In this document: positions 48,069 through 57,195 of the stretch, in pieces
How positions within the stretch are numbered: the first letter of the stretch is position 1
Layout of the letters: the number at the start of each line of letters is the position of its first letter
Source of the DNA: Tritrichomonas musculus
Taxonomy: Eukaryota > Parabasalia > Tritrichomonadida > Tritrichomonadidae
Direction of reading: 5' to 3'
Assembly: GCA_039105265.1 (NCBI GenBank)
Contig: JAPFFF010000037.1
Location: forward strand, 248,001-312,000
DNA length: 64,000 bases
Notes under the pieces: generated by a model
Told to the model about the DNA's origin: nothing
The model's database searches: none
What the model saw: only the letters and a program-made list of their open reading frames with translations
Translations under genes and position numbers: made by a program

Positions 48069-48977
48069 CTACTCAATTATTGCAAACTCTTTTTTCTTGT
48101 GGTTATGAAGTAAGCCAGCTTCGTTTTCATTTTTAGTTTTAGTAAATTCTAATTTTTTAGTTTGTATGTTGAGCTCATCAAGGAATTTTGCGAAGTTATA
48201 ATAACCTGGCCCCCAGCTTGGAAAATTATTACGTGTAAATACTGATTTCATTATTTTTAATCCTTTTCTCTCATCTTTCTTAACACCAATTCCTTTTGCG
48301 TGTGAATATCCAAGTAGAAGCTTTGCATTTTTATTACCCTGTTTAGCAGCAGAACTAAAAAGTTCGTAAGCTTTTTTTTCATCTGAAGGGAATAAAGATC
48401 CGCTCATTAAGCACAGCCCATATGCATATTGAGCTTCACTAAAACCATTTTCACTTGATTTCCTAATCAACCGTCGAGCTTTTTCTAAGTTCATTTTAAC
48501 TGCAAAATCATGAAAAAGTAACAAAGCAAGGCAATATTGTGATGGCGAATGATTTCGATTAGCTGCAGCAGAAAAATATCTAAAAGATTGTTTCATGTTG
48601 GATCGAGAGTTTCTTTGGCCAAATCCTTTAAAATACAGCATTGCTACAGTGTACATCGAGTCAATATCGCCAGAATCGGCAGAGAGTTTAAATAAGTTGA
48701 ATTTGTTATTGGATTGAGTTGCAAAATCTTTTGAAATAAGTTCAATACAACCACCTTCTCGTTTCCAAAGCAGGTTTTGATAGTTTTGAAGTTCGCTTGC
48801 TTTCTTGGCAAAGCTTAGCCTATCAAGTGAAAGAAAAGGGGATTTATTAGATCCAAACACAGAATGATTTAAAATATTTGGAGAATTTGATATGTAATTT
48901 TTCGATGCGCACAATAAAGGCATTTCAAGTATTTGTTTGGGTGGTGGGAAAAAAAGGCCTTTGGAATTAGCAATCAT
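48069..48977 (-). CDS. Sel1-like repeat protein
   Basis: About 302 residues from the ATG at 48975-48977 (MIANSKGLFFPPPKQILEMP); a more upstream in-frame ATG at 49019 is less likely. The central part holds four to five Sel1 repeats: AMLYFKGFGQRNSRSNMKQS..YF, LALLLFHDFAVKMNLEKARR, YGLCLMSGSLFPSDEKKAYE and LGYSHAKGIGVKKDERKGLK, each with the A-x-x-x-L...G and aromatic spacing of the family. Sel1 proteins are scaffolds, for example in ER-associated degradation or signalling. The N-terminal 100 residues are unique. There is no signal peptide or transmembrane segment, arguing against the ER-lumenal SEL1L role. Confidence 0.83.
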   Translation of the reverse strand: MIANSKGLFFPPPKQILEMPLLCASKNYISNSPNILNHSVFGSNKSPFLSLDRLSFAKKASELQNYQNLLWKREGGCIELISKDFATQSNNKFNLFKLSADSGDIDSMYTVAMLYFKGFGQRNSRSNMKQSFRYFSAAANRNHSPSQYCLALLLFHDFAVKMNLEKARRLIRKSSENGFSEAQYAYGLCLMSGSLFPSDEKKAYELFSSAAKQGNKNAKLLLGYSHAKGIGVKKDERKGLKIMKSVFTRNNFPSWGPGYYNFAKFLDELNIQTKKLEFTKTKNENEAGLLHNHKKKEFAIIE

Positions 48978-49767
48978 TTTGGAATTCGAATATTTAATTA
49001 AAATAACGAAATAATACACTCAATTTTATGGTTTAATTATATTTTGAAAAAGTTTCTTATGAAAATTCCAAATTTCGTGTTTATTAGTTATTTGAGCAAA
49101 ATATAATGCAAACAAATTTAAATAATCAATATAACATAAAGAAAATAATTCTTTGATAATCTCATAAAAAGTGAAATAAACTTTCTATTTTTTCACAATT
49201 TTAGGATTTAATTATACATAAATTTTGCAGTATTTTTAAATAATTATGAAGCAATAATATTCTTACAATACTTTAAATATATTATTATTTATTTATTCAT
49301 TTTATTTTATTTATTTAAAAAAAATTTATGAGAAAAAGGAAATAATTTGTATTATCAAAAACTTATACTTACGAACTTTGATATTCTTATCTTGATCATC
49401 AAAAATTGAAGTTTTAATTGTTTGGTTATATTATTCTTAAAGTGATTCATTATATCATATTTTTAATTCAGTAACTGGTGTTTTATTTCAAAATTTAAAT
49501 GTTCCACCAACTAATCGTTATTTGCTGTTTTGACTTAGCTATTTGGTATTAGTATTTGGTACAAAAAAAATATTATTAAATTAAAATTAGTAAATGCTAA
49601 CTACAAAAATAATTCAAATTTCAGATTCAACTTTAAACTTCAATAAATAAATATAAAAATGGGGGAAAATTTATGATAGAAAAATGTTTACAAAATATAA
49701 TCGCTTTTGTTGGAAATCATATTAATAAGATCGAAATATCTGCTTAATATAATTAAAAAAGTAGATA
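48978..49767. other. Intergenic region, 790 bp
   Basis: AT-rich sequence between two minus-strand genes with no convincing reading frame, RNA gene or repeat. Confidence 0.45.
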
Positions 49768-50217
49768 TCAGAACCTATTATGATTCTTATTTAAAGTATT
49801 TGTAATCTGTTGCTCAACTTCAATCATTAAAAGCTTTTCTGCAATCCACCATATTAGTGAAAAGAGAAAAATAAAGCAAAAAATGATAATTATAAAACCA
49901 AAGAAATTCATTTGTTGAGATCTATTATAAGGGGTTCGTAGTTGCGTAAAATCGTTTTTGAGAGAGCTTTCAAATATAAGTTGGCTTTGTTCAGAAATAA
50001 AAATAGAATCTAGGTCTCCACTAGACTGGCTATCGTTTGACTCATTAAACCAAGGAACTGATTTGTAAATAATCGGAAACTCAGCAAAATGAACTTTTTT
50101 TACAATATTATTTGTCTTATAAGCGTGTATTTCATCACTTGATTCGCTAATTGTTTGATCAATTTTATTTGGCCTTACAAACTGTTGATTGTTCGGAATT
50201 GGGTTATAGTTCAGCAT
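49768..50217 (-). CDS. Hypothetical C-terminally anchored membrane protein
   Basis: A 149-residue protein with a hydrophilic N-terminal region (about 100 residues, Ser/Asp/Asn-rich) and one hydrophobic helix near the C terminus (MNFFGFIIIIFCFIFLFSLI followed by WWIAEKL) leaving a short 22-residue tail. This is a tail-anchor-type topology. KKVHFAEFP (about residues 39-48) fits the RVxF docking consensus of protein phosphatase 1 ([KR]-x-V-x-F), so a PP1-regulatory membrane subunit is possible; inference from a short motif only. No family recognised otherwise. Lunapark-like gene lies 500 bp upstream on the same strand. Confidence 0.62.
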   Translation of the reverse strand: MLNYNPIPNNQQFVRPNKIDQTISESSDEIHAYKTNNIVKKVHFAEFPIIYKSVPWFNESNDSQSSGDLDSIFISEQSQLIFESSLKNDFTQLRTPYNRSQQMNFFGFIIIIFCFIFLFSLIWWIAEKLLMIEVEQQITNTLNKNHNRF

Positions 50218-50712
50218 TATTTATGAAACCTACCCCTTTTTAAAAAATTCAATATGCTATTTAAATTTGTTTAAAAGAAAAGATATGGTTTTTTCACAAT
50301 TCCAAACTTTTTGAAATAAACCGTTAAATTATATATAACTGAATTACAAGTTTCAAAAGAACATAATGACATTCAAAAAAATGGACCAAAATCATTAAAT
50401 CATTGATTTGATATTTTATCGAAGTATTAATGATTATGCAACTAATTAAAGATTGTATTATAAAAATATAAACGGTAATAAAAAGTATCTAAACTTCTGT
50501 ATTGCAATATTTCACCTTTTTTAGGACTTTTTGAATAAGATAAACTTGAAGTAAATATATTTGTCATTAAAATTCATTATTTATTCAAGCATTCTATAAC
50601 TAAATTGGACAAATAACAATACTTCATGATCTCATAATATTTCAATTTTTGATTTCATGATCAAATAATAAAGTTAAGTTTGGTATTAATAAAAACATGT
50701 ATATTTTATAAT
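50218..50712. other. Intergenic region, 495 bp
   Basis: AT-rich spacer; contains two plus-strand copies of ACTTTTTGAA (about 50306 and 50526), a motif repeated in many spacers of this window. No gene seen. Confidence 0.4.
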
Positions 50713-51366
50713 TCAATCTTTTTTCTTATCTTTTTCCTTTTCTTTTTCTTTTTCCTTTTCTTTTAATTTTTCTTTTTCTTTTTCGCTGATGGAAAATTTA
50801 TAATTTGAAAAGGCATGACGCTTGCAGTTAGGGCATATATAATTGATCCTGGTAGATGGGTCAAAAAGCCCATTATTCGATTTACAGTATGGGCATATTA
50901 GTGCGTTTGGATTGTACAAATAATTATGAAAGATCTTATCCCATACGTGGCAAAGGAAGGGGTAGGAATCATAATTCATGACTTGAGTTTTAGATTTAAT
51001 TTCATCATTTCTGAGATGAGTATAGAGAACTCCTGCATGGCTAGCTTGCTCTTTTAACTTCTGCGCTTTTTCAGTTTTCTCTTTTCGAACAGCTGTAATT
51101 TGCTTATCTATTCTCTTCAAATGATATGGTTTGTATAGCCACACCAATAAAGTATTTACCATTGATATACCAATATAAATGTTAATATTTAAATTGAAAA
51201 AAATTAATAATCCCAATGTCAAGGAAGCGCAAAAAATTATTAATTTATTCATTATATTGGGGGAATTCTTTTTCCTGGCTTGCAAAATTTTTTCTTTTTG
51301 CCCAAGTAGATCAATCTCTTCTGTCGGGGTTAGTGATCTCTTTTGAAATAATCCAAATAAAACCAT
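50713..51366 (-). CDS. Lunapark-like ER three-way-junction protein
   Basis: A 217-residue protein with the Lunapark plan: a short N terminus, a hairpin of two closely spaced transmembrane helices (residues about 41-78, IIFCASLTLGLLIFF and IGISMVNTLLVWL), a basic coiled coil (about 80-112) and a C-terminal zinc ribbon CPYC (158-161) ... CPNC (178-181) within ALICPYCKSNNGLFDPS and INYICPNCKRHAF. Lunapark stabilises three-way junctions of the tubular ER and antagonises atlastin/Sey1. The extreme C terminus is a Lys/Glu repeat (KEKEKEKEK). It is shorter than animal Lunapark (about 430) because the linker before and tail after the ribbon are compact. It faces head-to-head a reticulon-like gene at 51654. 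Confidence 0.82.
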   Translation of the reverse strand: MVLFGLFQKRSLTPTEEIDLLGQKEKILQARKKNSPNIMNKLIIFCASLTLGLLIFFNLNINIYIGISMVNTLLVWLYKPYHLKRIDKQITAVRKEKTEKAQKLKEQASHAGVLYTHLRNDEIKSKTQVMNYDSYPFLCHVWDKIFHNYLYNPNALICPYCKSNNGLFDPSTRINYICPNCKRHAFSNYKFSISEKEKEKLKEKEKEKEKEKDKKKD

Positions 51367-51653
51367 AAATTATAATTTGTAAAATGAGTAAATTTTAAAA
51401 TTGACCATTTTTTTACCAAATTTTCACGTTAAAAAAAATTGACCATTTCAAATTTCATAAATTTATTTTTGTAAATATAGAAAGTAATTAGCAGTAATTT
51501 GCTATTAGTAAATAGCCAACCTAAATATTTTCAAATTAAATATTTGTGAGAATTTTTCAAAGAATAAAAAAAAATAAACTCACAAAAATGGGATAAGCGG
51601 TTTAACTGAAAAGTTCAAAGATTTCAATATTTTATCGTCCACATATATTTATA
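51367..51653. promoter_or_regulatory. Bidirectional promoter region of the Lunapark/reticulon-like pair
   Basis: 287 bp separate the two divergent start codons. On the Lunapark side the sense strand reads TTTACTCATTTTACAAATT upstream of the ATG, which contains a TCAYTW-type initiator (TCATTT). On the other side TTATCGTCCACATATAT precedes the start. Initiator assignment is by resemblance to the Trichomonas element. Confidence 0.45.
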
Positions 51654-52514
51654 ATGTCAGATAGCGAATACAGCGTAAATGATCAACAAAATGCAAATGC
51701 AACTGCTAAAACTTGTTCAACAGGTGGATGCGGCTGCTGCAAACACTGCCCATTAAACAGCCTTGCTCCAGAAAATCTTGAAGCTACTCTCACAAGGCAC
51801 TCAACTTTCATTGACGAGTTTCAAGGTGCTGTTTTCTACCGCAGACCAATTGCATTTGTAGCTTTAATCGTTTCAGTCAACCTCATTTTCTTCATTTATC
51901 GCAAACTTGATCTCAACTTCTACGCATTATGCAGCTTGTTAGGAATCATTTATATTGGTCTTCAACTTATCCCATCAGCAATATACTCAACTATTAAATC
52001 TACCTTGTTCCCAGGTCAATTAAACAAAGGAAGAATTGCTGATCCAGATAGAGTCCGTGATACAAATGAACTTGTTGCACCAATCAACACAGCACTTGCT
52101 CCATTATTTGGATTCATCAAAATTGTCAATGCTCTTTCACAAGACCAAAGTGTTACAGGTCTCCTTATTTATGGATCAGTTTTCTTCTGCTTATTCTGCA
52201 TCACAGCTTCTGTTGATTTCTTCTGGCCAATTGTTATTTTCACAAACTTTGCACTTATTTTACCAGGAGTTCTCACCCGCCCACAAGTTATCCCATACGT
52301 TCAAAAAGCTAAAGAACATCTTCACACCCAACCAGAAGAAGGTCAAGCACAACCAGCTGCAGCCACACAAGATTTGTCTAATGCTGCCAATGATATTGCA
52401 AGCAAAGTTTCAGATGCTGCCAACGCTGCTGCTGACAAAGTTTCAGAAGCTGCTGGCAACGCAGCCAACGCTGCTGAAGATGCCATTGAAGATCTTAGAG
52501 GGAATTTTCAATGA
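51654..52514 (+). CDS. Reticulon/ARL6IP1-like ER-shaping membrane protein
   Basis: A 286-residue protein with two long hydrophobic hairpins (about residues 66-112, FYRRPIAFVALIVSVNLIFF ... LCSLLGIIYIGLQLIPSAIY; and about 165-208, LLIYGSVFFCLFCITASVDF ... NFALILPGVL), the W-shaped topology of reticulon-homology proteins such as reticulons, REEPs and ARL6IP1. The N-terminal 35 residues include a Cys cluster (CSTGGCGCCKHC) suitable for palmitoylation or metal binding. The C terminus is an Ala-rich amphipathic helix in 11-residue periods (NDIASKVSDAANAAADKVSE), as seen in membrane-curvature-sensing proteins. It would bend ER membranes into tubules. The exact subfamily is uncertain; a PRA1-like alternative is possible. 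Confidence 0.7.
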   Translation: MSDSEYSVNDQQNANATAKTCSTGGCGCCKHCPLNSLAPENLEATLTRHSTFIDEFQGAVFYRRPIAFVALIVSVNLIFFIYRKLDLNFYALCSLLGIIYIGLQLIPSAIYSTIKSTLFPGQLNKGRIADPDRVRDTNELVAPINTALAPLFGFIKIVNALSQDQSVTGLLIYGSVFFCLFCITASVDFFWPIVIFTNFALILPGVLTRPQVIPYVQKAKEHLHTQPEEGQAQPAAATQDLSNAANDIASKVSDAANAAADKVSEAAGNAANAAEDAIEDLRGNFQ

Positions 52515-52717
52515 AAAGATTAACTTGATTTTTAAGTGAGAATAAAATCAACCTCACATTTTTTCTTTTTTATGAATATAATTTTTTCATAATTTTCTTT
52601 ATAATTTATCTTAGTTTTTATTTTACCAATCTAACTTCTATTTGTTGGAATGCCTTTTTAGTTCTTTTTGCTCCTCTTTAAATTGGTAAATATCTAGATT
52701 TTTTTCTTTAAATCAGA

Positions 52718-52790
52718 GCCTGCGTAGCATAGTGGTTATTGCGTTCGCCTTGTAAGCGAAAGGTCGGCGGTCCGACTCCGCTCGTAGGCA
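52718..52790 (+). tRNA. tRNA-Thr (anticodon TGT)
   Basis: A 73-nt cloverleaf: acceptor GCCTGCG/CGTAGGC with discriminator A; D arm GCATAGTGGTTATTGC; anticodon stem-loop TTCGC-CTTGTAA-GCGAA with anticodon TGT; variable loop AGGTC; T arm GGCGG-TCCGACT-CCGCT. CCA is not encoded and a T7 run for polymerase III termination follows directly (52791-52797). No intron. Confidence 0.95.
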
Positions 52791-53043
52791 TTTTTTTGAC
52801 AATATTAAAATCATTGTAGCAACCAATTGCGAAATGTTTAGAAGAATATTTTCAAGAAAGTTGGAGAGGAGGACGAGATAAGCACATTTGTCATTGCTTA
52901 CTCTTGTTTGGACTTGATGATTATGTTTGAAATTATAATTTAATTTCCTTTGATGAAAAATGTGAAAACAAAGATGAAAATATCATAAAAAGACAAAATT
53001 ATTTGCTTGATAAAATGTTTGAATATTGAATCAACTCAACTCA

Positions 53044-53187
53044 ATGCATACAGAAAAAGAAAAATGTGAAAAGTGTGACAAATGCCAAAAAACATGTCAA
53101 GGAATCTGTTTTTGTTTAACTAGTCTTTGTAAAAACATCACAAGTATTATTTCTCATGTAAAAAACATGAAATTGATAATGGAATAA
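53044..53187 (+). CDS. Possible 47-residue cysteine-rich mini-protein
   Basis: Encodes MHTEKEKCEKCDKCQKTCQG and then a further cysteine-rich part ending KLIME; eight of the first 29 residues are Cys, a density unlikely by chance in A/T-rich spacer. It lies 254 bp after the tRNA in a region with another coding-looking fragment upstream (FDEKCENKDENIIKRQNYLL at about 52940-53010), so it may be the end of a decayed gene and not an independent one. The Cys-x2-Cys spacing would suit metal binding. Confidence 0.3.
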   Translation: MHTEKEKCEKCDKCQKTCQGICFCLTSLCKNITSIISHVKNMKLIME

Positions 53188-53310
53188 TTTCATTTTTTAT
53201 TATTTGTAAGCATGTTTTAATTTTTTTATAAAAAATATTTAATATTATTTTAATAATGGATAAATGGAAATATATAAATAAATAAAATTATAATAAAATG
53301 AATGGTTTAA

Positions 53311-54317
53311 GGGTGTAGTATAAAAAATTTTTTTCCAAGGAAAATTTGAATGAAAAGTATTCAAAAAAGTATTCAATTTTTGCACACCCCATAAGTATCT
53401 TCCCATATCAAAACTTTTCAACGCTATTTATAATATAAGCAAAGGTACACTTTACGAATATCGTAACGATTTGCTTTTTTTATGTTTCTCTTTAGATGAT
53501 GAGAACTGATGATGCTGTTTTTTTGTTTTTTTCAATTTTGATAAAATCGCTCAAAATCTAATAAAAATAAAATATGAACTAATTATAAAAACATAAATAG
53601 TGAGAAAATATTACTTTTTTATTTATTTATCTCTTTTATATAACGAAATGAAATTGAATAGTTTTATCAAAGAAAGTCCAATTTTTTTTTTCAAAAAGAA
53701 TTCAAAATTTTTCACAAGTTTAACCATCAAATAAAAGAAATTTCTATTATTTGCGAATGAAACTAATAAATTCTATTCGAATTTAATATTATTTGAAGAG
53801 AAATATCATTAATTTATACCAATTTGTCTCATTATATGCAAACCATTTTTAATATCATTTCCTATCATCATAATATATCAATTTTTATGCCAAAATTTAA
53901 TTTTTGTATAACCAAAAAGATAATTGATGAATAATATACTATTTGAATAAAATGTATCGAAATGATATAAAAAAAATCGTTGGAAAATTGAGAAAAAAGC
54001 GCTTTTCCATATTTAGTGTATGCGAAACAATAATATTTATAGAATCATAACAATTGAAAAGAAAGGCATTACTTGAAACATCGATAATACTAAAAAAAAA
54101 AATTATAATATATATGTTAAAGATATTTTCTTTTAAAAAGTAGATTTGCCAAATTGAAAATTGGAAAAAATAATGGATAGATATAGCTTTTATTAAACTT
54201 TACATGTGATAAAGAATATCTTTTATTATTTTATATTTATATTATACGTGTTTAGTATAGTATAATGTTACATTTATTTTTTAATTTTATATATATTTCA
54301 TTGTTTGGACTACACCC
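53311..54317. mobile_element. Possible TTAA-flanked short DNA transposon
   Basis: The inverted ends GGGTGTAGT (53311-53319) and ACTACACCC (54309-54317) delimit 1007 bp that is flanked on both sides by TTAA (53307-53310 and 54318-54321). TTAA duplication with short inverted ends is the pattern of piggyBac-type elements. The interior is very AT-rich with no transposase frame, so it would be non-autonomous. Only nine bases of end pair, so chance cannot be excluded. Confidence 0.35.
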
Positions 54318-54380
54318 TTAAAAACTTTAGGAATTATTTCATATCACATTTCATAAATTACCATTTTTTATTTTGTAAAA

Positions 54381-55559
54381 ATGAGTTCAGAAACATTTGT
54401 TGAAAAAATGAAAAGTATTCAAAATTCCTTTCTGGAATTTCTTGAAGAAGAATCAGATGATGAAGATAAATATGACAATTTCATTAATCTTGTCTCAACT
54501 CAACAAATAATTAACGACAAACATGAATTCAAAGCATTATTACAATTAATAAACAGCATTTGGAACAATCATCATCGTGTTGGTAATTATATTTCTAAAT
54601 TTGAGCGAGTTTTACGACATTTTAAACAAGATCTGCAAAAAAATTTTTCAAATTCAGAAATATTCGACATTTTCAAAGACAACAAGAGAATCCTTCTATT
54701 TCTTCTTGAAGAAAAATTGATGACAATTGATGAATACATTTTTCCAATAATTACGAGTCTCTCATATGCCGAAATCTATTGTGGCTATTTTCAACCAGAA
54801 ATCAAACGGTTTCTCACTCAAGAAAACATTGAAAAATACGAAATTGTGAAACAATTAATAACCGATAAATTTATTGAACGAATGAATAAAGAAATTGAAT
54901 CCAATTTCTATGAGAAACGACGTGAAGGAGAAAATGATGATTATTTGTGTGAACTGATTCGATTCAACAAAACTAAAGAATTTATCGCATTTGTTGAACG
55001 AACAAATTTGCCACTTGAAATTGAAATTAAAAAATCAATTTTTGAAACGAATAATTTTTTGACAGATATATATAAATTCACGATCAGTCTGCTTGAATAT
55101 GCATCGTTTTATGGCTCGAATGACATCATCAAATACATGGAAAGGAAGGGAGTTGAACTAACATCAAGCATGTGGATTTATGCGATTCACAGTTGTAATG
55201 CAGAACTGATCAAATATCTTGAAGACAATCATGTTTCACCGCCAGAAGATGATTATGAAAAAGTTCTTGAAGAATCGATTAAATGTCATCACAACGAAAT
55301 TTCGAATTACATCATTGATAATTTAATGAACAAAGAAGATCTACAAAATAACATTGAAAACAAATATTATGACAATATTTATCGATATGCAGTTGAATCT
55401 TACAATTATTGCTTTTTCCCAACAAACATGAAATACAAAAACATGCTTTTTTATTTATGCAAATTTGACTATTACACACTTTTGAAACTTTATTTGGCAG
55501 AAGGAACCATTGATATTAATGCAACAATTAATATATTAATCATTCAAATGACATTTTAA
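54381..55559 (+). CDS. DUF3447/ankyrin-family protein, shortened
   Basis: A 392-residue frame starting MSSETFVEKMKSIQNSFLEF. The layout is that of the large trichomonad DUF3447-ankyrin family: an N-terminal helical domain of about 180 residues (including FKDNKRILLFLLEEKLMTID), a linker and degenerate ankyrin units (LLEYASFYGSNDIIKYMERK; MWIYAIHSCNAELIKYLEDN). Intact family members usually continue into ankyrin repeats. Here the frame stops at LIIQMTF, exactly where a 90-bp spacer of the decayed repeat array begins. The remaining ankyrin units are outside this frame (55560-56692). The N-terminal part may still be expressed; the function of the family is unknown but probably protein binding. 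Confidence 0.68.
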   Translation: MSSETFVEKMKSIQNSFLEFLEEESDDEDKYDNFINLVSTQQIINDKHEFKALLQLINSIWNNHHRVGNYISKFERVLRHFKQDLQKNFSNSEIFDIFKDNKRILLFLLEEKLMTIDEYIFPIITSLSYAEIYCGYFQPEIKRFLTQENIEKYEIVKQLITDKFIERMNKEIESNFYEKRREGENDDYLCELIRFNKTKEFIAFVERTNLPLEIEIKKSIFETNNFLTDIYKFTISLLEYASFYGSNDIIKYMERKGVELTSSMWIYAIHSCNAELIKYLEDNHVSPPEDDYEKVLEESIKCHHNEISNYIIDNLMNKEDLQNNIENKYYDNIYRYAVESYNYCFFPTNMKYKNMLFYLCKFDYYTLLKLYLAEGTIDINATINILIIQMTF

Positions 55560-56692
55560 ATCAAAAAACATTTCATGAAATTCAAATTCAACTTTTTGAA
55601 TTATATTGAAAAATTGAATGATTTATAGAATTTAACTGAAACATTTAAATTATACGGCGCTGATTATTGCTGTATATAATGGCCATAAAGAAATTGTTGA
55701 ACTATTATTAAGACAAGAAGGCATTGATATCAACATTCAAAACATTTTAAATCAAAAAACATTTCATAAAATTCAAATCTAACTTTTTTAATGATATTAA
55801 AAAATTGAATGGTTTATGCTATTTAGCTCGAGCATTTAATGATACGGCGTTGACTATTGCTGCACGTAATCATAATAAAGAAATTGTTGAACTATTATTA
55901 AGACAAGAAGGTATTGGTATCAACATTCAAGGCATTTTAAATCAAAACATTCATAGTATTCAAATCTATCTTTATTCACTGGATTGAAAAATTGAATGAT
56001 TTATGGAATTTAACTGAAACATTTAAATTTTACGGCACTGATTATTGCTGCATCTAATGGCCATAAAGAAATTGTTGAACTATTATTAAGACAAAAAGGC
56101 ATTGATATCAGCATTCAAGACATTTTAAATCAAAAAACATTCATAGTATTCAAATCTATCTTTATTCACTATATTGAAAAATTGAATGATTTATGGAATT
56201 TAACTGAAACATTTAAATTTTACGGCACTGATTATTGCTGCATCTAGTGGCCATAAAGAAATTGTTGAACTATTATTAAGACAAAAAGGCATTGATATCA
56301 GCATTCAAGACATTTTAAATCAAAACATTCATTATATTCAAATCTAACTTTATTCACTATATTGAAAAATTGAATGATTTATGGAATTTAACTGAAACAT
56401 TTAAATTTTACGGCGTTGATTCGTGCTGCATCTAATGGCCATAAAGAAATTGTTGAACTATTATTAAGACAAAAAGGCATTGATATCAGCATTCAAGACA
56501 TTTTAAATCAAAAAACATTCATTATATTCAAATCTAACTTTTTCATTCAATTTTTCAATTGAATGATTTATGGAATTTTGTATTAAAATATTCATAAAGC
56601 TGCAATTGACCATGCAAGAGAAAAAAATCATCTAGAAATTGTTGACCTTCTATCGAAAGGACATATCATAACAAAACCCTAAGGTAAGACAT
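55560..56692 (+). pseudogene. Decayed ankyrin-repeat tail, 189-bp tandem array
   Basis: Six ankyrin-coding cores (HKEIVELLLRQEGIDINIQ and variants) lie at a regular spacing: the GAAATTGTTGA word starts at 55690, 55880, 56068, 56258, 56446 and 56635. Each unit is about 100 bp of ankyrin sequence followed by a 90-bp spacer (GACATTTTAAATCAAAAAAC ... AACTGAAACATTTAAA). The spacers contain stops and shift the frame, and have no GT...AG signals of the trichomonad type. The last core leads into a normal C-terminal cap (HLEIVDLLSKGHIITKP and stop at 56690-56692). The array arose by duplication of a unit that was already broken. Confidence 0.7.
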
Positions 56693-57195
56693 TGAAGTCT
56701 AAATGATTAATAAAAATTAATTATCATCAAATTATATTTTAATTTTTTAATACGATAGTATTTTATTATGATATTAATTGTCCTTTTTATTCACGAACTG
56801 GATGACATGGATTTTGATCTTCATTTGCAAAGATTTTCTCAGTCCATATCTTTGAGATTTAACTTGTGAGTTCATCCTGTATGAGTATCTACCAGATATA
56901 ATTTGAATATTTAGAAAAACAGAGCATATTCTTGCTATAAAGTTCATATTATGAGGTTCTTGAAACTAAACAGTGATTTTTTCATCAGATATTTTGCTAT
57001 TTAAGCTTCAGATTGTCAATTTTCATTATAATAATAATATTTATCTTTTTTACTTTCTGAATAATTTCAATATAATTTACCAATGAATAATTAGTTCCTC
57101 AAAAAGTTAGCTTTTTCTATGTTCATTCAAAAAAAAAAAAAAAAAAAAGAATTATAACAAATTGTATTTTTACGAAATCAGCATATAATTTACTA
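56693..57195. other. Intergenic spacer, about 500 bp
   Basis: AT-rich region between convergent genes; contains a run of 19 A at about 57130 and no reading frame of note. Confidence 0.45.

Noticed and set aside
55560-56692. The 90-bp ankyrin spacers as introns
   Set aside because: They lack GTAYGT and the CTAACACACAG-type end, and their lengths shift the frame from unit to unit.
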